A model generated the notes under the pieces. It made no database searches and was not told the DNA's origin. It was given only the letters and a program-made list of their open reading frames with translations. This document shows, in pieces, positions 1 to 10,344 of a DNA stretch of 64,000 nt. Position numbers and translations under genes: made by a program. Position 1 is the stretch's first letter. Each line of letters begins with the position of its first letter. This DNA is from Phylloscopus collybita (taxonomy: Eukaryota > Chordata > Aves > Passeriformes > Phylloscopidae), in NCBI GenBank assembly GCA_027886175.1, contig JAJNNQ010000137.1:1802001-1866000 (forward strand). Reading direction: 5' to 3'.

Positions 1-1070
1 ATCTGAGCTGCTCTCCAAAGGTGCCTGCTGTGGGAAGTGGATTTGTAGAGGAGTTTCAAAGCCTGACAAGAAGGCTCACACAGTCTTGTACACCTGTATG
101 CAAACTTTGAGATAAAGTATGCTGACTTAGGAAGGCCATGGGATAGGACAGACATTGTTGAGAGAGAAATGGAACTGGAAACACATTTCAAGGGATGGCC
201 TTGCAAATAAGATGAGATACTTTGGAGGAATAGAACTGTGAAAGATGCATTGTAGAGGGACTTATGAGGGGTAATTTTAGATGATTGGCTTTAAGGCGTT
301 AACAGCATTGTGTGGCAAAAGCTGATAGGCCAAAAAATGCTTACAATGGATTGTAATTAGGAAATAGTTTGGCTTCTGAGTGTGATGGCATCTCACCCTT
401 CACATGAGACTGAAAATGGAATAAAAGTCTTTAAAACGTCTCTCAGGAGCCACCCCTCTCTGGGTCAGAAAAGGGATTTTTCTGACACTTTCTCCCTCTC
501 ATTGCCTGATGCAGCAGCAGTGACTAGTGTCCTAAATTACCTTAAATTTATGTGGTGTGGATCCAGGTCTGAACACTCCCTGTGATGATGGATCTCAGAG
601 GAGTTAATTTGGAAACTTCTGCATCATTTATCTGTGTAATTCCCCAAGCCTGGGCTGCAATGACTTATTTTAAATGACAAAATTGGTACTTTTGGACAAG
701 GATCTCTTAATGCTTTGCTTGCCCAGCAAGACCTGTTGATAAGTGGGGAATACCCAGCAGCCAAAATTGGAGAAGAAACCTCCAAAAAGCCCAGCCCTTT
801 TGCTCCAAGCTTGTAGGAACTTCTGTACATCCCCATGTTGTGTGTTATTTCTCAGATTTTCAAATTTCAAGGCCTCCCTCAAAGCTTGGACAGTTCCTCA
901 CTTTCATGCCATCTTAAAAGGGACCAGAGAGGCCCTGGAGTCCTTCTGCAGGAACGTCTCAATCAAAGGTGTCATGAAAGGGGTTTAATTTCAAAAGCTC
1001 TGAATTACCCCTCGATCAGGAAGGACGTGGTAATGGTGGAATTGCTGAGCTCAGGAGGTTAAAGAATGAA
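1..1070. other. Unique non-coding sequence
   Basis: Mixed-composition DNA without a recognisable repeat or gene. The open frames (up to 81 codons) overlap one another on both strands and show no domain, signal peptide or convincing splice pair. Nothing further is seen. Confidence 0.6.
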
Positions 1071-1242
1071 GGGGAACTCGCAGCTAACATCTGTGACACA
1101 CCGAGCCAGGATGAGAGAGCCTCCGTCCTCAGAGCAGCTATCAAAGGCATTTCCCCGTTCCCATGCTTTTGGGAGATTTTTAATTACTCTGATGTTCGTT
1201 AAGAGTCACTCGCGGCCAAAGGAATCTTAAATTCGAAGATGC
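1071..1242. promoter_or_regulatory. Possible conserved non-coding block
   Basis: Unique sequence with a homeodomain-type TAATTA core at 1181-1186 and several retained CpGs (around 1211-1216), unlike the CpG-poor surroundings. It ends at a T-tract. The regulatory reading is inferred from motif content only; cross-species conservation was not tested. Confidence 0.22.
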
Positions 1243-1266
1243 TTTTTTTTTTGCGTTTTTTTTTTT
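1243..1266. repeat. Interrupted poly-T tract
   Basis: Two runs of T separated by a single GCG. Simple low-complexity tract, probably of slippage origin. Confidence 0.85.
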
Positions 1267-2220
1267 ACTTTGCTCCCAGAAATAACGGCTGAGCAGCAAA
1301 TCAACCCCAGCAAGGCAAGGAGGATGCAGTGAGCTCAGAGCTGCTCTGAAGCCAGATCAAATATCAGTTCACATAGCAGCCCCTGCCTCCATCTGCACGA
1401 GGATGATGACAGGAGAAGCGCTTTGAAATCCTCCGAAGAAAAGCATCCAAGACGGTGCTCTCCTGGGAAAGCCTCTCCTTTCCTGGCGTTCTGTTCCCCG
1501 GTAGCTCTAATGCCAGAGGTGCCAGGTGGTGAACCTGTTGTGTGGGGAGGGGCAGGGGAAATCGGAGAAGGGGAATTAGGCAGGTGTTTAGCAAGGCAAG
1601 CAGCAGCCATTCAGCGCTGGCATCCCTGGCTTCACCTCCCAGCCACCTGGAGGAACCCGGACTCTGGTGGTGATTGGGAAAAAACCACTGGAGCAATGAG
1701 GAGCTGGGGCCACGCAGGTGAAATGCCAAGCAGGACTTGGGTGGGAGGGGTGGAGGAGAGTTCAGGTGTGTAACCCTGGTGAGCTACAGCCACACAGCCA
1801 GATTTCCTTAGAGCAAAACGTCCTTGGAGGAATGGGATTGGGATGGTGCTCATAGATACCGGGCACAGCTTTGTCCCAGTGTGTGGAGCTGCTCTCAGTG
1901 TCTCACTGGCAGTTCATGATCTTCCTGCTGGCACACCAGAGCCTGGCTTAGCTGGGGAATATTGCATAAGCCTCACTGGGGACCTCGAGAGCAGATTAAT
2001 TCCTTGAGCATCTTCCCTCTTGCCGCCGGTGAAGTCTGCTGCTCCGACGAGATCCAGGGAGACAGCTGGGCAGGGCTGAAACCTCCTCCAGACAGATAAG
2101 GCATGGGAGGAAGAAAGAAATCCATCCCTTCCTCCCAAGCCCAACTGACTTTTTGGGAGAAACCCTTTCTTGTGGCAGCTTGCAGTGTCTAGCTGTGGAA
2201 GGAGCCTCTCTCCAGGTACC
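1267..2220. other. Unique non-coding, GC-moderate
   Basis: No repeat or gene recognised. Overlapping frames up to 121 codons occur on both strands, as expected in stop-poor GC-richer DNA. It contains the G-run cluster at 1544-1573, annotated separately. Confidence 0.6.
1544..1573 (+). other. Candidate G-quadruplex motif
   Basis: Four runs of four G, with loops of 1, 2 and 11 nt, on the + strand. This satisfies a relaxed G4 pattern because the last loop is long. Folding and function are unknown. Confidence 0.5.
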
Positions 2221-2248
2221 ATGATGATGATGATGGTGATGATGGTGA
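2221..2248. repeat. (ATG)n trinucleotide microsatellite
   Basis: About nine ATG/GTG units with two A-to-G changes. It directly follows a GGTACC hexamer. Confidence 0.85.
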
Positions 2249-2516
2249 GACAGCCAAGTTAAGGACAGAGTGTGATCAAGTCCCTCTCCCTTCCCCAGAC
2301 AGAGCTCAGACTGGGAAAATGCTCTGGATGCGGTGGCCTGTAATTATGTAATTCTTCCTCGTTATCTTTTCTAATTGTTCTCAGTGCTGTTTCCCAAACT
2401 GATTGGAAACAATGGCAGATGGGGGTGAAGTGGGAGGCAGACGTGAGCGTGGCAGGCTGCCAGCGCAGCACAGCGCTCTCCAGAAAGGGAGAGAGGAAAG
2501 GAAAATGAGGGAAAAG

Positions 2517-2535
2517 AAAAAAAAAAAAAAAAAAA
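2517..2535. repeat. Poly-A tract (19 nt)
   Basis: A run of 19 A at the end of a purine-rich stretch (about 2480-2541). The upstream sequence does not resemble a retrotransposed gene that I recognise, so I do not treat it as a poly-A tail. Confidence 0.8.
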
Positions 2536-2541
2536 GAAAAA

Positions 2542-4796
2542 TCCACTGTGGAGACTTGGATGCCAGGACCTGAATCGAGAGGACACCTGAACCACTGCCA
2601 GGCTGGGAGGTGCTGCCTGGGGATGTCTCATTCAGGCTCATGCATATGCAATTTTCTCTGTTACATTCAAGAAATTCCAAGCCTTCCCCCATCCCTGGCA
2701 CACCTCTGCTCCCGCAGAGCTTTGCTCTTTTTTTCCCCCCCAGCACTCCAACGGTACAGTATGAACCCTCACTGGAAAGGAAGAATCTGTGGTCTTCTCC
2801 CTCTGGCACTGAGTTGTTTGTTTGCTTGTCTATGGGCAAAATGAATTTAAAAAGAGGTTAGTTTGGCTTGCTGCATTTGGGGGTGAGTGCAGGGCAGAAG
2901 GAGGGGCCTGGGGAGGAGGAACTGCAGTGAGATTTCCTCTTATTTGGCACAGGTTTCAGGGGAACAGCGGGGTGCAGATCCCCAGGAGCTTGTTTTTGTC
3001 ACGTTGGCTCATTTTCTCTGCTGCTTGTCTCCCCACTGCCCTCTCCTTGTGTGGATGAGGGTTTTTTTTTGCAGGGAGGTGCATCCCAGAGGTGTTTGGG
3101 GATCCAGCAGAGCCCCCTGCCCTCCCCTCATTGTCAATCCTCTTTTGCAGCCCAGTGGGAAGGGGGAAGCTCACACTGCTGCTGGAATTTTTGTGTAGAG
3201 AAGGCCAGAACAAGCCTGGGTGGAATTCAGAGCACCAGTTTCCCGTGGCAGGGGGAGAGCACAGGTGTCTGTGGCGTCGTGGGGCATCCCACAGTTGGCA
3301 GTATCACCACCCCTGTGAGAGCAGGGCTCGATTATGGGATGGGGGCTGCCCCTACAGAAAACAAACCCTCTTTGTCCTGTATGGGATCAGCACCAGGCTC
3401 TGGAGGAGGCTCTGAGCCACCCCTGGATGATCTACCTTGTGCTTCACCTGGATGATTTACCTGGTGCTGATTTACCTTTCCTCATCCCAGTCTCTGAGTG
3501 TTTCACTTCTGCCTCAGCCCCCATGTCCTGGCAGCGCTGGGAGCTGGACAAGCTGCTGAGAGGGGAAAACAGAATTTATCAGAGCTGCCCTTTCCTCCTC
3601 CAAACCCAGAGCTGTTCTGCTGTTTTTCCATCACTGCTGACAACCTCTGTGTGCCTGCAGGCTGCTGCTGCTGCCAGCACTGTCCCAGCTGGCCCAGCCT
3701 CTCTGGCTTATCTGCATGGTTTTCCAGGATGGAGAGGGGAAATTCTGCCTGGGGTTTGTCCTTGGTGTTGGTTTGGAGGTTTCCTTTCTGCTGCGGGGTG
3801 AGTGGGGTTAGGGAGATGGGGCTGGAAGGAGCAGGTGCTGGAGGCTGGAGGTGGGGTGGTTCAGCTCTGGCTTGGATTGGGATTTGAGGGGTTTGAGCTG
3901 TGGTGATCTCCAGCCACCCTTGGGCAGGAGTGGAAGAGAAAGAACCAGCAGGGAATGGCAAAGAGATGAATCCCAGCTCCCAGCACAGCTCCCTGGGTGC
4001 CACCAGCCAGGTGGGCACCACCAGCAGTCGCTCCTGTGGGTCTGGACAGCAGATTTGCTGGGCAGGGCAACTTTTGTCAAAGGCTGGAGAAGTTCCCTTT
4101 GCTGTCTCCTGAGTGTGTCCTGGGCTTGCTCAGTGCTGCCAGGCACACAAGTTGATGGTTGGCAGAAGCATTTCCCCAGCAGTGCTTCTTTTTGGCTGCA
4201 TAAATACATGAACTCCTTCCTTTTGCTCAGTAGACTTTTTGCCTCAGAAGTTCCCATGATGATACAGCACTGGGAAAAAAAACAACCAGTTCTTTCTATC
4301 AGTTTTGTATTTGGACATTTTAATTCCATTTTTTTTTCTCCTGGGCTTGTCCTTTTCCTTGTGTTATGAGGCAGAAAGAACAAAAGATCCCTCTATCACT
4401 TTCTAATATTCCTTCGTCATCCCCCTTCACATTCATCTCCTCTCTGAAACGCTCAGTCTGAGAGCTCCTGCTAATCCCTCCTCATGATTGCCATGACCTT
4501 GATCAGCCTTGTCACAGCTCCCTGGGCTGTATTTGGGGCAGATCAGTGCCTTTTGGGAGGGGTGGCAATCCCCTGTGCAGTGGCATGTCCGTGGAACTTG
4601 GGACAGGATGTCCCATCTCAGACAAACAGGGGAGCCCCAGTGATGCTGGATTGTGGAAGAGCATCCTCAGGGGAGTTGTTGGTGGATGTTCTACCAGAAG
4701 ATGTGATGCTGAGGGACATTTTTTTTTTTTTCTCCACACCAGCCACTAAGGCAGGACCTCAACAGTACCTGGCACTGGGATGGAGGGGCTTGATGC
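2542..4796. other. Unique non-coding, GC-moderate
   Basis: A long stretch without a recognised repeat or gene. It holds the densest overlapping open frames in the left part of the window (up to 191 codons on the minus strand at 3808-4383, and 172 on both strands), but they are mutually overlapping, domain-free and rich in W/P/G/S, as random GC-rich translation gives. A short imperfect direct duplication built on CCTGGATGAT lies near 3420-3475. Confidence 0.6.
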
Positions 4797-5079
4797 TGTT
4801 CAAGATTACAACGACACGGACTCCTAGGTCAGAAGGCTGAAATGACTCCAATCTTTATTTCCCAGGAATTTCTTCCCTTTATACTATTTTACAAAGAGCC
4901 ACCCAAGGGGTGGAAGAAAGACAAACTTCTTCAACTACATTGGTCAAGTCAGAGGGACATCAAGAAAAGATCCCTCCTAGGGAAAGGAATGTAAACAAAG
5001 GTTACAGATAGGAAAACGTGTCTCTTGTTGACAGAACAGTGTCTGGGAAAAAGCTTCAGAGAACCCAAACATCACAGCA
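4797..5079 (-). mobile_element. ERV LTR fragment, antisense
   Basis: Read on the minus strand, this holds a TATAAA-like box (near 4879-4884), then about 30 nt on an AATAAA signal (near 4854), then a short tail ending TTGAACA at 4797. That is the U3-R-U5 order of a retroviral LTR. A TGT..ACA outline fits an ERVK-like element. I could not find a target-site duplication, so the far boundary near 5079 is approximate and the copy may be truncated. No gag, pol or env sequence is adjacent. Confidence 0.6.
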
Positions 5080-5236
5080 CGAACCATGGCTACAGGGGCT
5101 GGTGTTGGGATGAGGACTTTGAGAGGAGTGGGTGTGAATGGGGAGGAATTACCGCCTCCTTCCCAGGTGCAAACCTTCCCTCTGGAAGAGGGAAATCATT
5201 CTCCCTCCAGTCCCAGGATTGATTTATTTATTAATC

Positions 5237-5252
5237 TGTGTGTGTGTGTGTG
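5237..5252. repeat. (TG)8 dinucleotide microsatellite
   Basis: Eight uninterrupted TG units. Confidence 0.9.
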
Positions 5253-5409
5253 AGGTGTGCATTTACATCACTTTCACCACACATTTGCATGGCTTTCTTC
5301 CCTCCTTTTGCAGAACACAATCCCAGGACTGTCTGTCGGGAAATACGACCAGAGCAACTCATGTTATTTCAGTGTGTTTCACGCAGTTGTTTTTCTTCTA
5401 TTATTAGTC

Positions 5410-5432
5410 TTTTTCTTTTTTTTTTTTTTTCT
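5410..5432. repeat. Poly-T tract
   Basis: T-rich run with single C interruptions, leading into a longer pyrimidine-rich stretch to about 5456. Confidence 0.8.
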
Positions 5433-6020
5433 CTCTTTCACTTCCTTTCTTTCCCAGAGTAGAACAAACACAGTTAGACTGGCAGAAAATTGGCAAGCTT
5501 CAGCAATCCAGAGGCAGTCATTTTTTCCTAAGTATCTTAATGGAGTCTGTATTTTTTTTTAGTTGTTTTCTCAGCCTGCAGGTTGTTTGAGTATTTAAAA
5601 AAAAAAAGAGAGAGACAATTCATCAAACCCCCTCCCCTCCTCCTCTTACCAATCCCTTTTAGAAAGTCCATGAACCTACAAGAACTCTTCTGAGTTATCC
5701 TTATTTCAGAAGCCTGCTGAATTGGTCACAGGCATTAATGAAGGAGGTAGAATTATCCTCCAGGCTAAGTTTTGGATAAAAACATTTACACAGAAACCAG
5801 ACTCACCTGCATCAGCACCCTTGCAGCACTCCTGCTGTCCCTCCATCCTTCCCCCTGGTGTGGTGTTGTTGTTGTGATGGTGGTGTTTAGTTTTTTTTTT
5901 TCCCTGCAATATTCTGTTTTTCAGTTAAATCTCCTCCAGGTCCCTGCTCCCTGCAGACCTTGTTTTCTTCTGCACAAAGGCAGCAGCACCAAAGCTGTTT
6001 TCTCCTCTTGGCCAGGAGAG

Positions 6021-6177
6021 GTTGGGTATCTGGAGAAATTTCTTCTCCAGGAAATTTTCCAAGCACTGGAACAGTCAGCCCAGGGTAGTGGCGTCCCCAT
6101 CCCTGGAGGGATTTGGGGATATGGGTTGGTGGCAGTGCTGGGTTCGTGGTTGGACTTAATGGTCTCAGAGAGTTTGT
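6021..6177 (+). mobile_element. CR1 LINE 3' fragment, sense
   Basis: Matches the 3' untranslated end of avian CR1. It carries the 'aagcactggaacag' and 'catccctggagg' segments, followed by 'ggttggacttaatggtctcagag' in diverged form. It is 5'-truncated, as is normal for CR1, and has no coding potential. Confidence 0.85.
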
Positions 6178-7099
6178 GAATGAATCTGTGGTTCATTTTC
6201 CTGGATTTGTCTGTCTCAGCTGATGAGGTGATCTCTGGATCCACACCCCTCCTGTCATGGTCTCAGGTTTCCTGATTTGAACCATTATGTGGAATTGGTT
6301 GTAAGTACAGTCAGGGTCTTGGTTTCTGGTCATAAAAAATCCAGAGAAATTTCCTTTAGAGCTGAGCTGGGGAATGCCAGCCTCTCTCTTCCAGCCAAGT
6401 TCCTCAGTAGGGCCTTGCTTTGGTTCTGTTTACCTGAATCTCCCAACTGTCTGTGGATTTGCAACCCATTGTACCCAGTACAAAATCCTAAGGAGTATTT
6501 TTTTATTTTTCTTTTTTTTTCTTCTTCTTCTTCCTTTTTTCCTTTTTTTTTTTTCTTCTTCTTCCTTTATTTTTTTTCTTTTTTCTTTTTTCTTTTCTTT
6601 TTTTTTTTTTTTCTTTTCTTTTTCTTTCTTTTTTTTTTCAGGAGCAGTGATTTTGCTTCCTGTTTTTAATGCCTTTTTCTCTCTGATGAGTCTGAGTCAA
6701 TACACTATTTTTTTTTTTTTTTTAGTGATGAATAAACTTTGCCAGCTCAGTTTATCCTTGTGAAAGTTTTTAACAACCTGCCAAACACTCTCTGCTTTGC
6801 TTCTCTGGCTCCAGTCTGATTTCTTGTGGTCCTACAACCCCCATAGGTTGCTCTCAACTCCATCCTGTAAATCCATATGGGGATTCCTTAGCCAGTAGTG
6901 GCTCCCATTCTCTGTGTCTCTCCTGCCATGGCACTGAAACTGCTGGAAAATAGGTTTTAACCTTCAAAGCGAGCATTCAGAGTTGTCTGTAGGTGTAAGA
7001 TGATGAGGCAGAAGATTCACCAGGGGCTGTCATTTACTCCTGCTCCTCACTGGGCCTCCTGATGATCCAAAATCCAGGGCAGAGGAGCGAGGCTCTTGT
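6178..7099. other. Unique non-coding around a pyrimidine tract
   Basis: Apart from the long T/C tract and a T-run near 6707-6723, no gene or transposon is recognised. The strong run-up to a CAG at 6639-6641 mimics a splice acceptor, but no matching donor follows within a normal exon length. Confidence 0.55.
6499..6638. repeat. 140-bp polypyrimidine (T/C) tract
   Basis: An almost pure T/C stretch on the + strand (polypurine on the other), with CTT and TTTTC sub-repeats. Long homopurine-homopyrimidine tracts can adopt triplex (H-DNA) structure; that is general knowledge, not shown here. Confidence 0.85.
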
Positions 7100-7240
7100 T
7101 GGAATGAGCTTCCTGACGCTCAGCTCATCTCGCAGAAGTGCATTAAGCATTACGGTGTGGACTTGAATAAACAACACAGAGCTCAAAGGGAACTCCTTCA
7201 TGTGATGAAGATCTATTGAATGACTAATCTGATTTAAAAC
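7100..7240. promoter_or_regulatory. Possible conserved non-coding block
   Basis: Unique sequence with CATTAAG/CATTACG words and CTAATC followed by ATTTAAA. It retains CpGs and lacks any repeat. The regulatory role is inferred only. Confidence 0.18.
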
Positions 7241-7689
7241 GAGGCCTCAGAGCCATCCTTCAAGAGGCTCTGTGCCAATATTTCCAAGGGGCCTGGATTT
7301 TTCTGTCTCTAACTGCTCTGCACAGGTCGATACAGCCATGAACTCCACAGGAGAGGGGCTGAGCTGTATCCGGGCTGTGGGATGTTCAGCACTCACACAA
7401 AATGATAGGATAGCCAAGACTGTCCAGCTCTCTGTGGCCTGCAGAGCAGGGGTGCAGGATATCCATCTTTTTGGCCCCTCCTTGGACAACACTGACCCCC
7501 TGAATCAAACCCCTGGACTGAGGATCTCCTGAACCACAGCTGAAAAGGGCTGGTGCCACAAAAATGTTGTCAAGGTCCATCACAATGCCTGTCCCTTCAT
7601 CTCGTCTTCCAGACCTGTGTTAAACTCAGACACAAAGATCAGGAACGCCTACACCTTCCTTACTTTGCCACTTAAATCCCCTCTGTTTT
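7241..7689. other. Unique non-coding sequence
   Basis: No gene, repeat or motif cluster seen. Frames up to 86 codons on both strands overlap and carry no domain. Confidence 0.6.
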
Positions 7690-8080
7690 GGGTGCAGCTC
7701 ATTGGGAAGCCCGCTTACCTCAGCCCCTGAGGAAGCAATTTGCAAGGCAGAAATGCTGCAGTGAAAATCCCAACACGAAGTTGAATTCCTGGAGTTTATT
7801 TTCCAAGTTTGAAAGTGACAACTTGTTGGCCTTGAAGATTTTTCACCAGCGCCTGGAATAATCCGGAGGGAGAGATTTTCTTCTTCTTTCTCAGACCATG
7901 GGATAATTAGCAGATTTTAATGACTGCTTGAGAAAGCTGGCTAATGAGCTATTAAAAAAACCCCTCCCCACCTCCCCCTTTCCCAGTCCCTAAATGAAAG
8001 CCCCAAAACAGTCGGTCATCGTTCTGACCGCGTGCGTCTTAAAGGTGTTTTTCTTTTCAAGCTAATTGTGGCTGCTTGGT
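7690..8080. promoter_or_regulatory. Possible conserved non-coding block
   Basis: A long unique AT-rich block with a TAATTA core at 7904-7909, nearby CTAATGAGCTATTAAA, and GCTAATTG near 8060. CpG-bearing words (GTTCTGACCGCGTGCG, around 8022-8037) survive in an otherwise CpG-poor area. This suggests selective constraint, but homologous sequences would be needed to prove it. Confidence 0.27.
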
Positions 8081-8182
8081 ATTTGCTGGGGAAAACTCCA
8101 GTTGGGAATGCAGCAGGATGAAAAATGGCCTGCTCTGCTTCCACAGAAGCGTGAAGTGCAGCCAGAGCGGGGTGCAGGGATT

Positions 8183-8290
8183 GTAGAATCCTTTAGGTTG
8201 GAGAAGAGCCCCTTAAGGTTGAGTCCAACCATTAATCTAACGCTGCTACTAAAATTAACTACCAATTTAACCCTACTCCTGACTCACTCA
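8183..8290 (-). mobile_element. CR1 LINE 3' fragment, antisense, diverged
   Basis: Starts with 'tagaatcctttaggttgga' and 'ttgagtccaacca', the antisense 3' end of an avian CR1 that normally reads 'GGTTGGAAAAGACCT..AAGTCCAACC'. The continuation to about 8290 is AT-rich and degraded, so that boundary is soft. Confidence 0.7.
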
Positions 8291-8497
8291 TGAGAAATCC
8301 TTGGTTCTCTGCTGGCGTCTCCAAGTCCAAATGTGTCCTGTGAGCCAAATTCCTGCCACATGGATGCTGATATCACGTGGTAGCACCAGGGCTGGGACCG
8401 TTTGGTGCCACGACCTCTTGCTTTTATAGCCTTTTTCACACTTGGTTTACTGACACCTTGTCAGCCTGGCTGCTCTGCCTGGGTGTTCTCTTCAAGT

Positions 8498-8685
8498 AAC
8501 AGGAAGAAATTCTTGCCTGTGAGGGTGGGGAGGCCCTCGCCACAGGGTGCCCAGAGCAGCTGTGGCTGTGCCATCCCTGGAATCCTCCAAGGCCAGCTTG
8601 GCCGGGACTTGGAGCAGCCTGGGCTAGTGGAAGGCGTCCCTGCCGATTTTGGAAGATCTTTAAGGTCCTTTCCAACCCAGTTCTT
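8498..8685 (+). mobile_element. CR1 LINE 3' fragment, sense
   Basis: Contains 'aggaagaaattctt', 'cagggtgcccagagcagctgtgg', 'ccatccctgga', 'ggagcagcctgggctagtgg' and 'ctttaaggtcctttccaaccc' in the usual CR1 order. The terminal octamer repeats are lost. Split into pieces, these all lie within 8498-8685. Confidence 0.9.
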
Positions 8686-8830
8686 CTTTCTGAGCTCGCT
8701 GAGTGTTGAGGTGAAGGGAGGACACGGCCGGGGTGGTCTGTGCTTCCCACATGTCTGTCCTGCGTGACGGCGCCCTCGGTGCCTCCCGTCTGTGCTCCTG
8801 GAGACACTGACAACTGTTCCTGCCCTCTCC

Positions 8831-8970
8831 AGCGGAGGTGGACAGCTTTTCAGAGCAAAATAGCTCCACACCCTCTGGCTGTGAACTCTTGATTCTTTTT
8901 AGCTCAGGCTCTCAGCATGTTCTCCCCTCATTAGTGCTCCTTGCCTCTTCTCGGGGCTGTTTTCCTCCCT
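8831..8970 (+). repeat. Local duplication, copy A
   Basis: Shares 'AGCGGAGGTGGACAGCTTTT' exactly with 9863-9882. It continues to align for about 130 bp (…CTCATTAGTGCTCC…GGGGCTG…), with roughly a quarter to a third of positions changed. Its downstream end is a plain pyrimidine-rich stretch (CCCTCTTCCCTTCTCC), where copy B instead enters the minisatellite. Confidence 0.75.
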
Positions 8971-9862
8971 CTTCCCTTCTCCCCCGATGTAAAGTGGTTG
9001 CAGAGGGACAAAATGTTAGCATGAGGAGACTGAGGCCCCTTTTTCTTTTTAGTGACATCTTCCCCTGTCACTTGCCATTCTCTTCAAGAGCACTGACGTT
9101 GTGCAACCCATGGAGCTGGGGTGGCAGCTCCTGCTCAGGGGCTGTCGCTCTCCCCATCTGCTCCCACCACAAATCCTGCCCTGCCATGCCAGGGAAAGAG
9201 CCTCTTCCCTGCTTTTGGGGAGATGCTGACCTGTTCCACCTCTTACATGAGGACAAAGGACCTCAAGGTGACACAAATCAAAGCATGTGGGGTTTTTTTA
9301 GGGATTGGCAAATGACAGGGTTTGTTCATTGCTGAGTCCATCTCCTTCAGCCCTGAGGCTCCACATTTGCTCCTTCCTTTGATATTGGTGAGCGTGAGCT
9401 GGAATTTCAGCTGGAGTAAGCAGTGACTTTTCATCAGGTAGTTTGGGTGCTGCTTCTCCCCAGGTCCCATTCAGCAAACGAGAAACGTGGAGAAATTAAA
9501 TCCTCCTACGTGGCTGATTTCCTTTTCTAACCCCTCATGTGCAGCTCTCTGATCTCACAGTCTGTTGTTATGGAAATAATACAATTACAGCCACTGTGAG
9601 TAACGAGGAAACACAGTCTGCCAGAGGGAGGAGGAGGAGACCAGTTTTCCAAGGTTTCCTTAAGTATTTGGTGAGAGGAAGAGGAGGGAGAGACACAAGT
9701 GCCACGAGGCAGACCTGTATTGGTTTCCAGCTCTTATCCTGTTTTCCCCCAAGCATTCACATAATTTTTTTTTTTGCTCTTCTGTAGATAATGACCAAAC
9801 CTTGGTCAGTGTGTTCACTGCTGCTCTCTGCTTGGTTAATTAATACTTCTTAATCAAGCCAG
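8971..9862. other. Unique non-coding between the two duplicate copies
   Basis: No gene recognised. The sub-segment at about 9480-9620 is AT-richer with CpGs (AACGTGGAG, TACGTGG) and could be a short regulatory block. A TTAATTAA palindrome lies at 9837-9844. Confidence 0.55.
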
Positions 9863-10006
9863 CGGAGGTGGACAGCTTTTCAAAACAAAGCAGGTCCCCA
9901 GCCTGCAGCTGTGGGCTCTGATGCGTTTCAGCTTTGGCTCCTGATGTATTTCTTCTATTCATTAGTGCTCCCTTGATCTTCAAGGGGCTGCTGGCACCTC
10001 TTGCCA
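9863..10006 (+). repeat. Local duplication, copy B
   Basis: Second copy of the 8831-8970 unit, same orientation, offset 1,032 bp. Shared landmarks are the GGAGGTGGACAGCTTTTC start, 'ctg.ggctgtg', and ATTAGTGCTCC near 9962. It leads directly into the 19-bp minisatellite. Confidence 0.75.
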
Positions 10007-10010
10007 TCAT

Positions 10011-10344
10011 CCTTCCCTTGCACTTCCATCCTTCCCTTCCACTTCCATCCTTCCCTTCCATTTCCATCCTTCCCTTCCATTTCCATCCTTCCCTTCCACT
10101 TCCATCCTCCCCTTCCACTTCCATCCATCCCTTCCATTTCCATCCTTCCCTTCCACTTCCATCCTTCCCTTCCACTTCCATCCTTCCCTTCCACTTCCAT
10201 CCTCCCCTTCCACTTCCATCCATCCCTTCCATTTCCATCCTTCCCTTCCACTTCCATCCTCCCCTTCCACTTCCATTCTCCCCTTCCACTTCCATCCTTC
10301 CCTTCCACTTCCATCCTTCCCTTCCATTTCCATCCTCCCCTTCC
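10011..10344. repeat. 19-bp minisatellite, about 17.5 copies
   Basis: The unit is CCTTCCCTTCCACTTCCAT: 17 full units (10011-10333) plus a partial last unit. Variants sit at a few sites (CCTCC, CCATC, ATTT for ACTT). Units 5-8 and 10-13 share the same variant order, showing a 5-unit (95-bp) higher-order duplication. Because 19 is not divisible by 3, open frames run through all phases; the repetitive His/Phe/Pro/Ser and Lys/Gly/Trp frames here are artefacts. Confidence 0.95.

Larger units (their letters stand above)
5080..6020. other. Unique non-coding with simple repeats
   Basis: No gene is seen. It contains a (TG)8 microsatellite, a T-tract and an A-tract near 5599-5608. Sequence around 5620-5800 is AT-rich and unique, with no recognised motif cluster. 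Confidence 0.6.

Noticed and set aside
3661..3787. Possible exon between a CTGCAG acceptor and a GGG|GTGAGTGG donor
   Set aside because: The acceptor lacks a strong pyrimidine tract, the peptide is low-complexity (poly-Ala then Trp/Gly-rich), and nothing suggests constraint.
6639..6660. Very strong splice-acceptor look-alike after the 140-bp pyrimidine tract
   Set aside because: No matching donor or meaningful open frame follows within a normal exon length; the tract itself is a simple repeat.
8436..8871. Open frames of 121-136 codons across 8.4-8.9 kb
   Set aside because: They overlap the sense CR1 fragment at 8498-8685 and show no CR1 reverse transcriptase; only the untranslated 3' end of CR1 is present.
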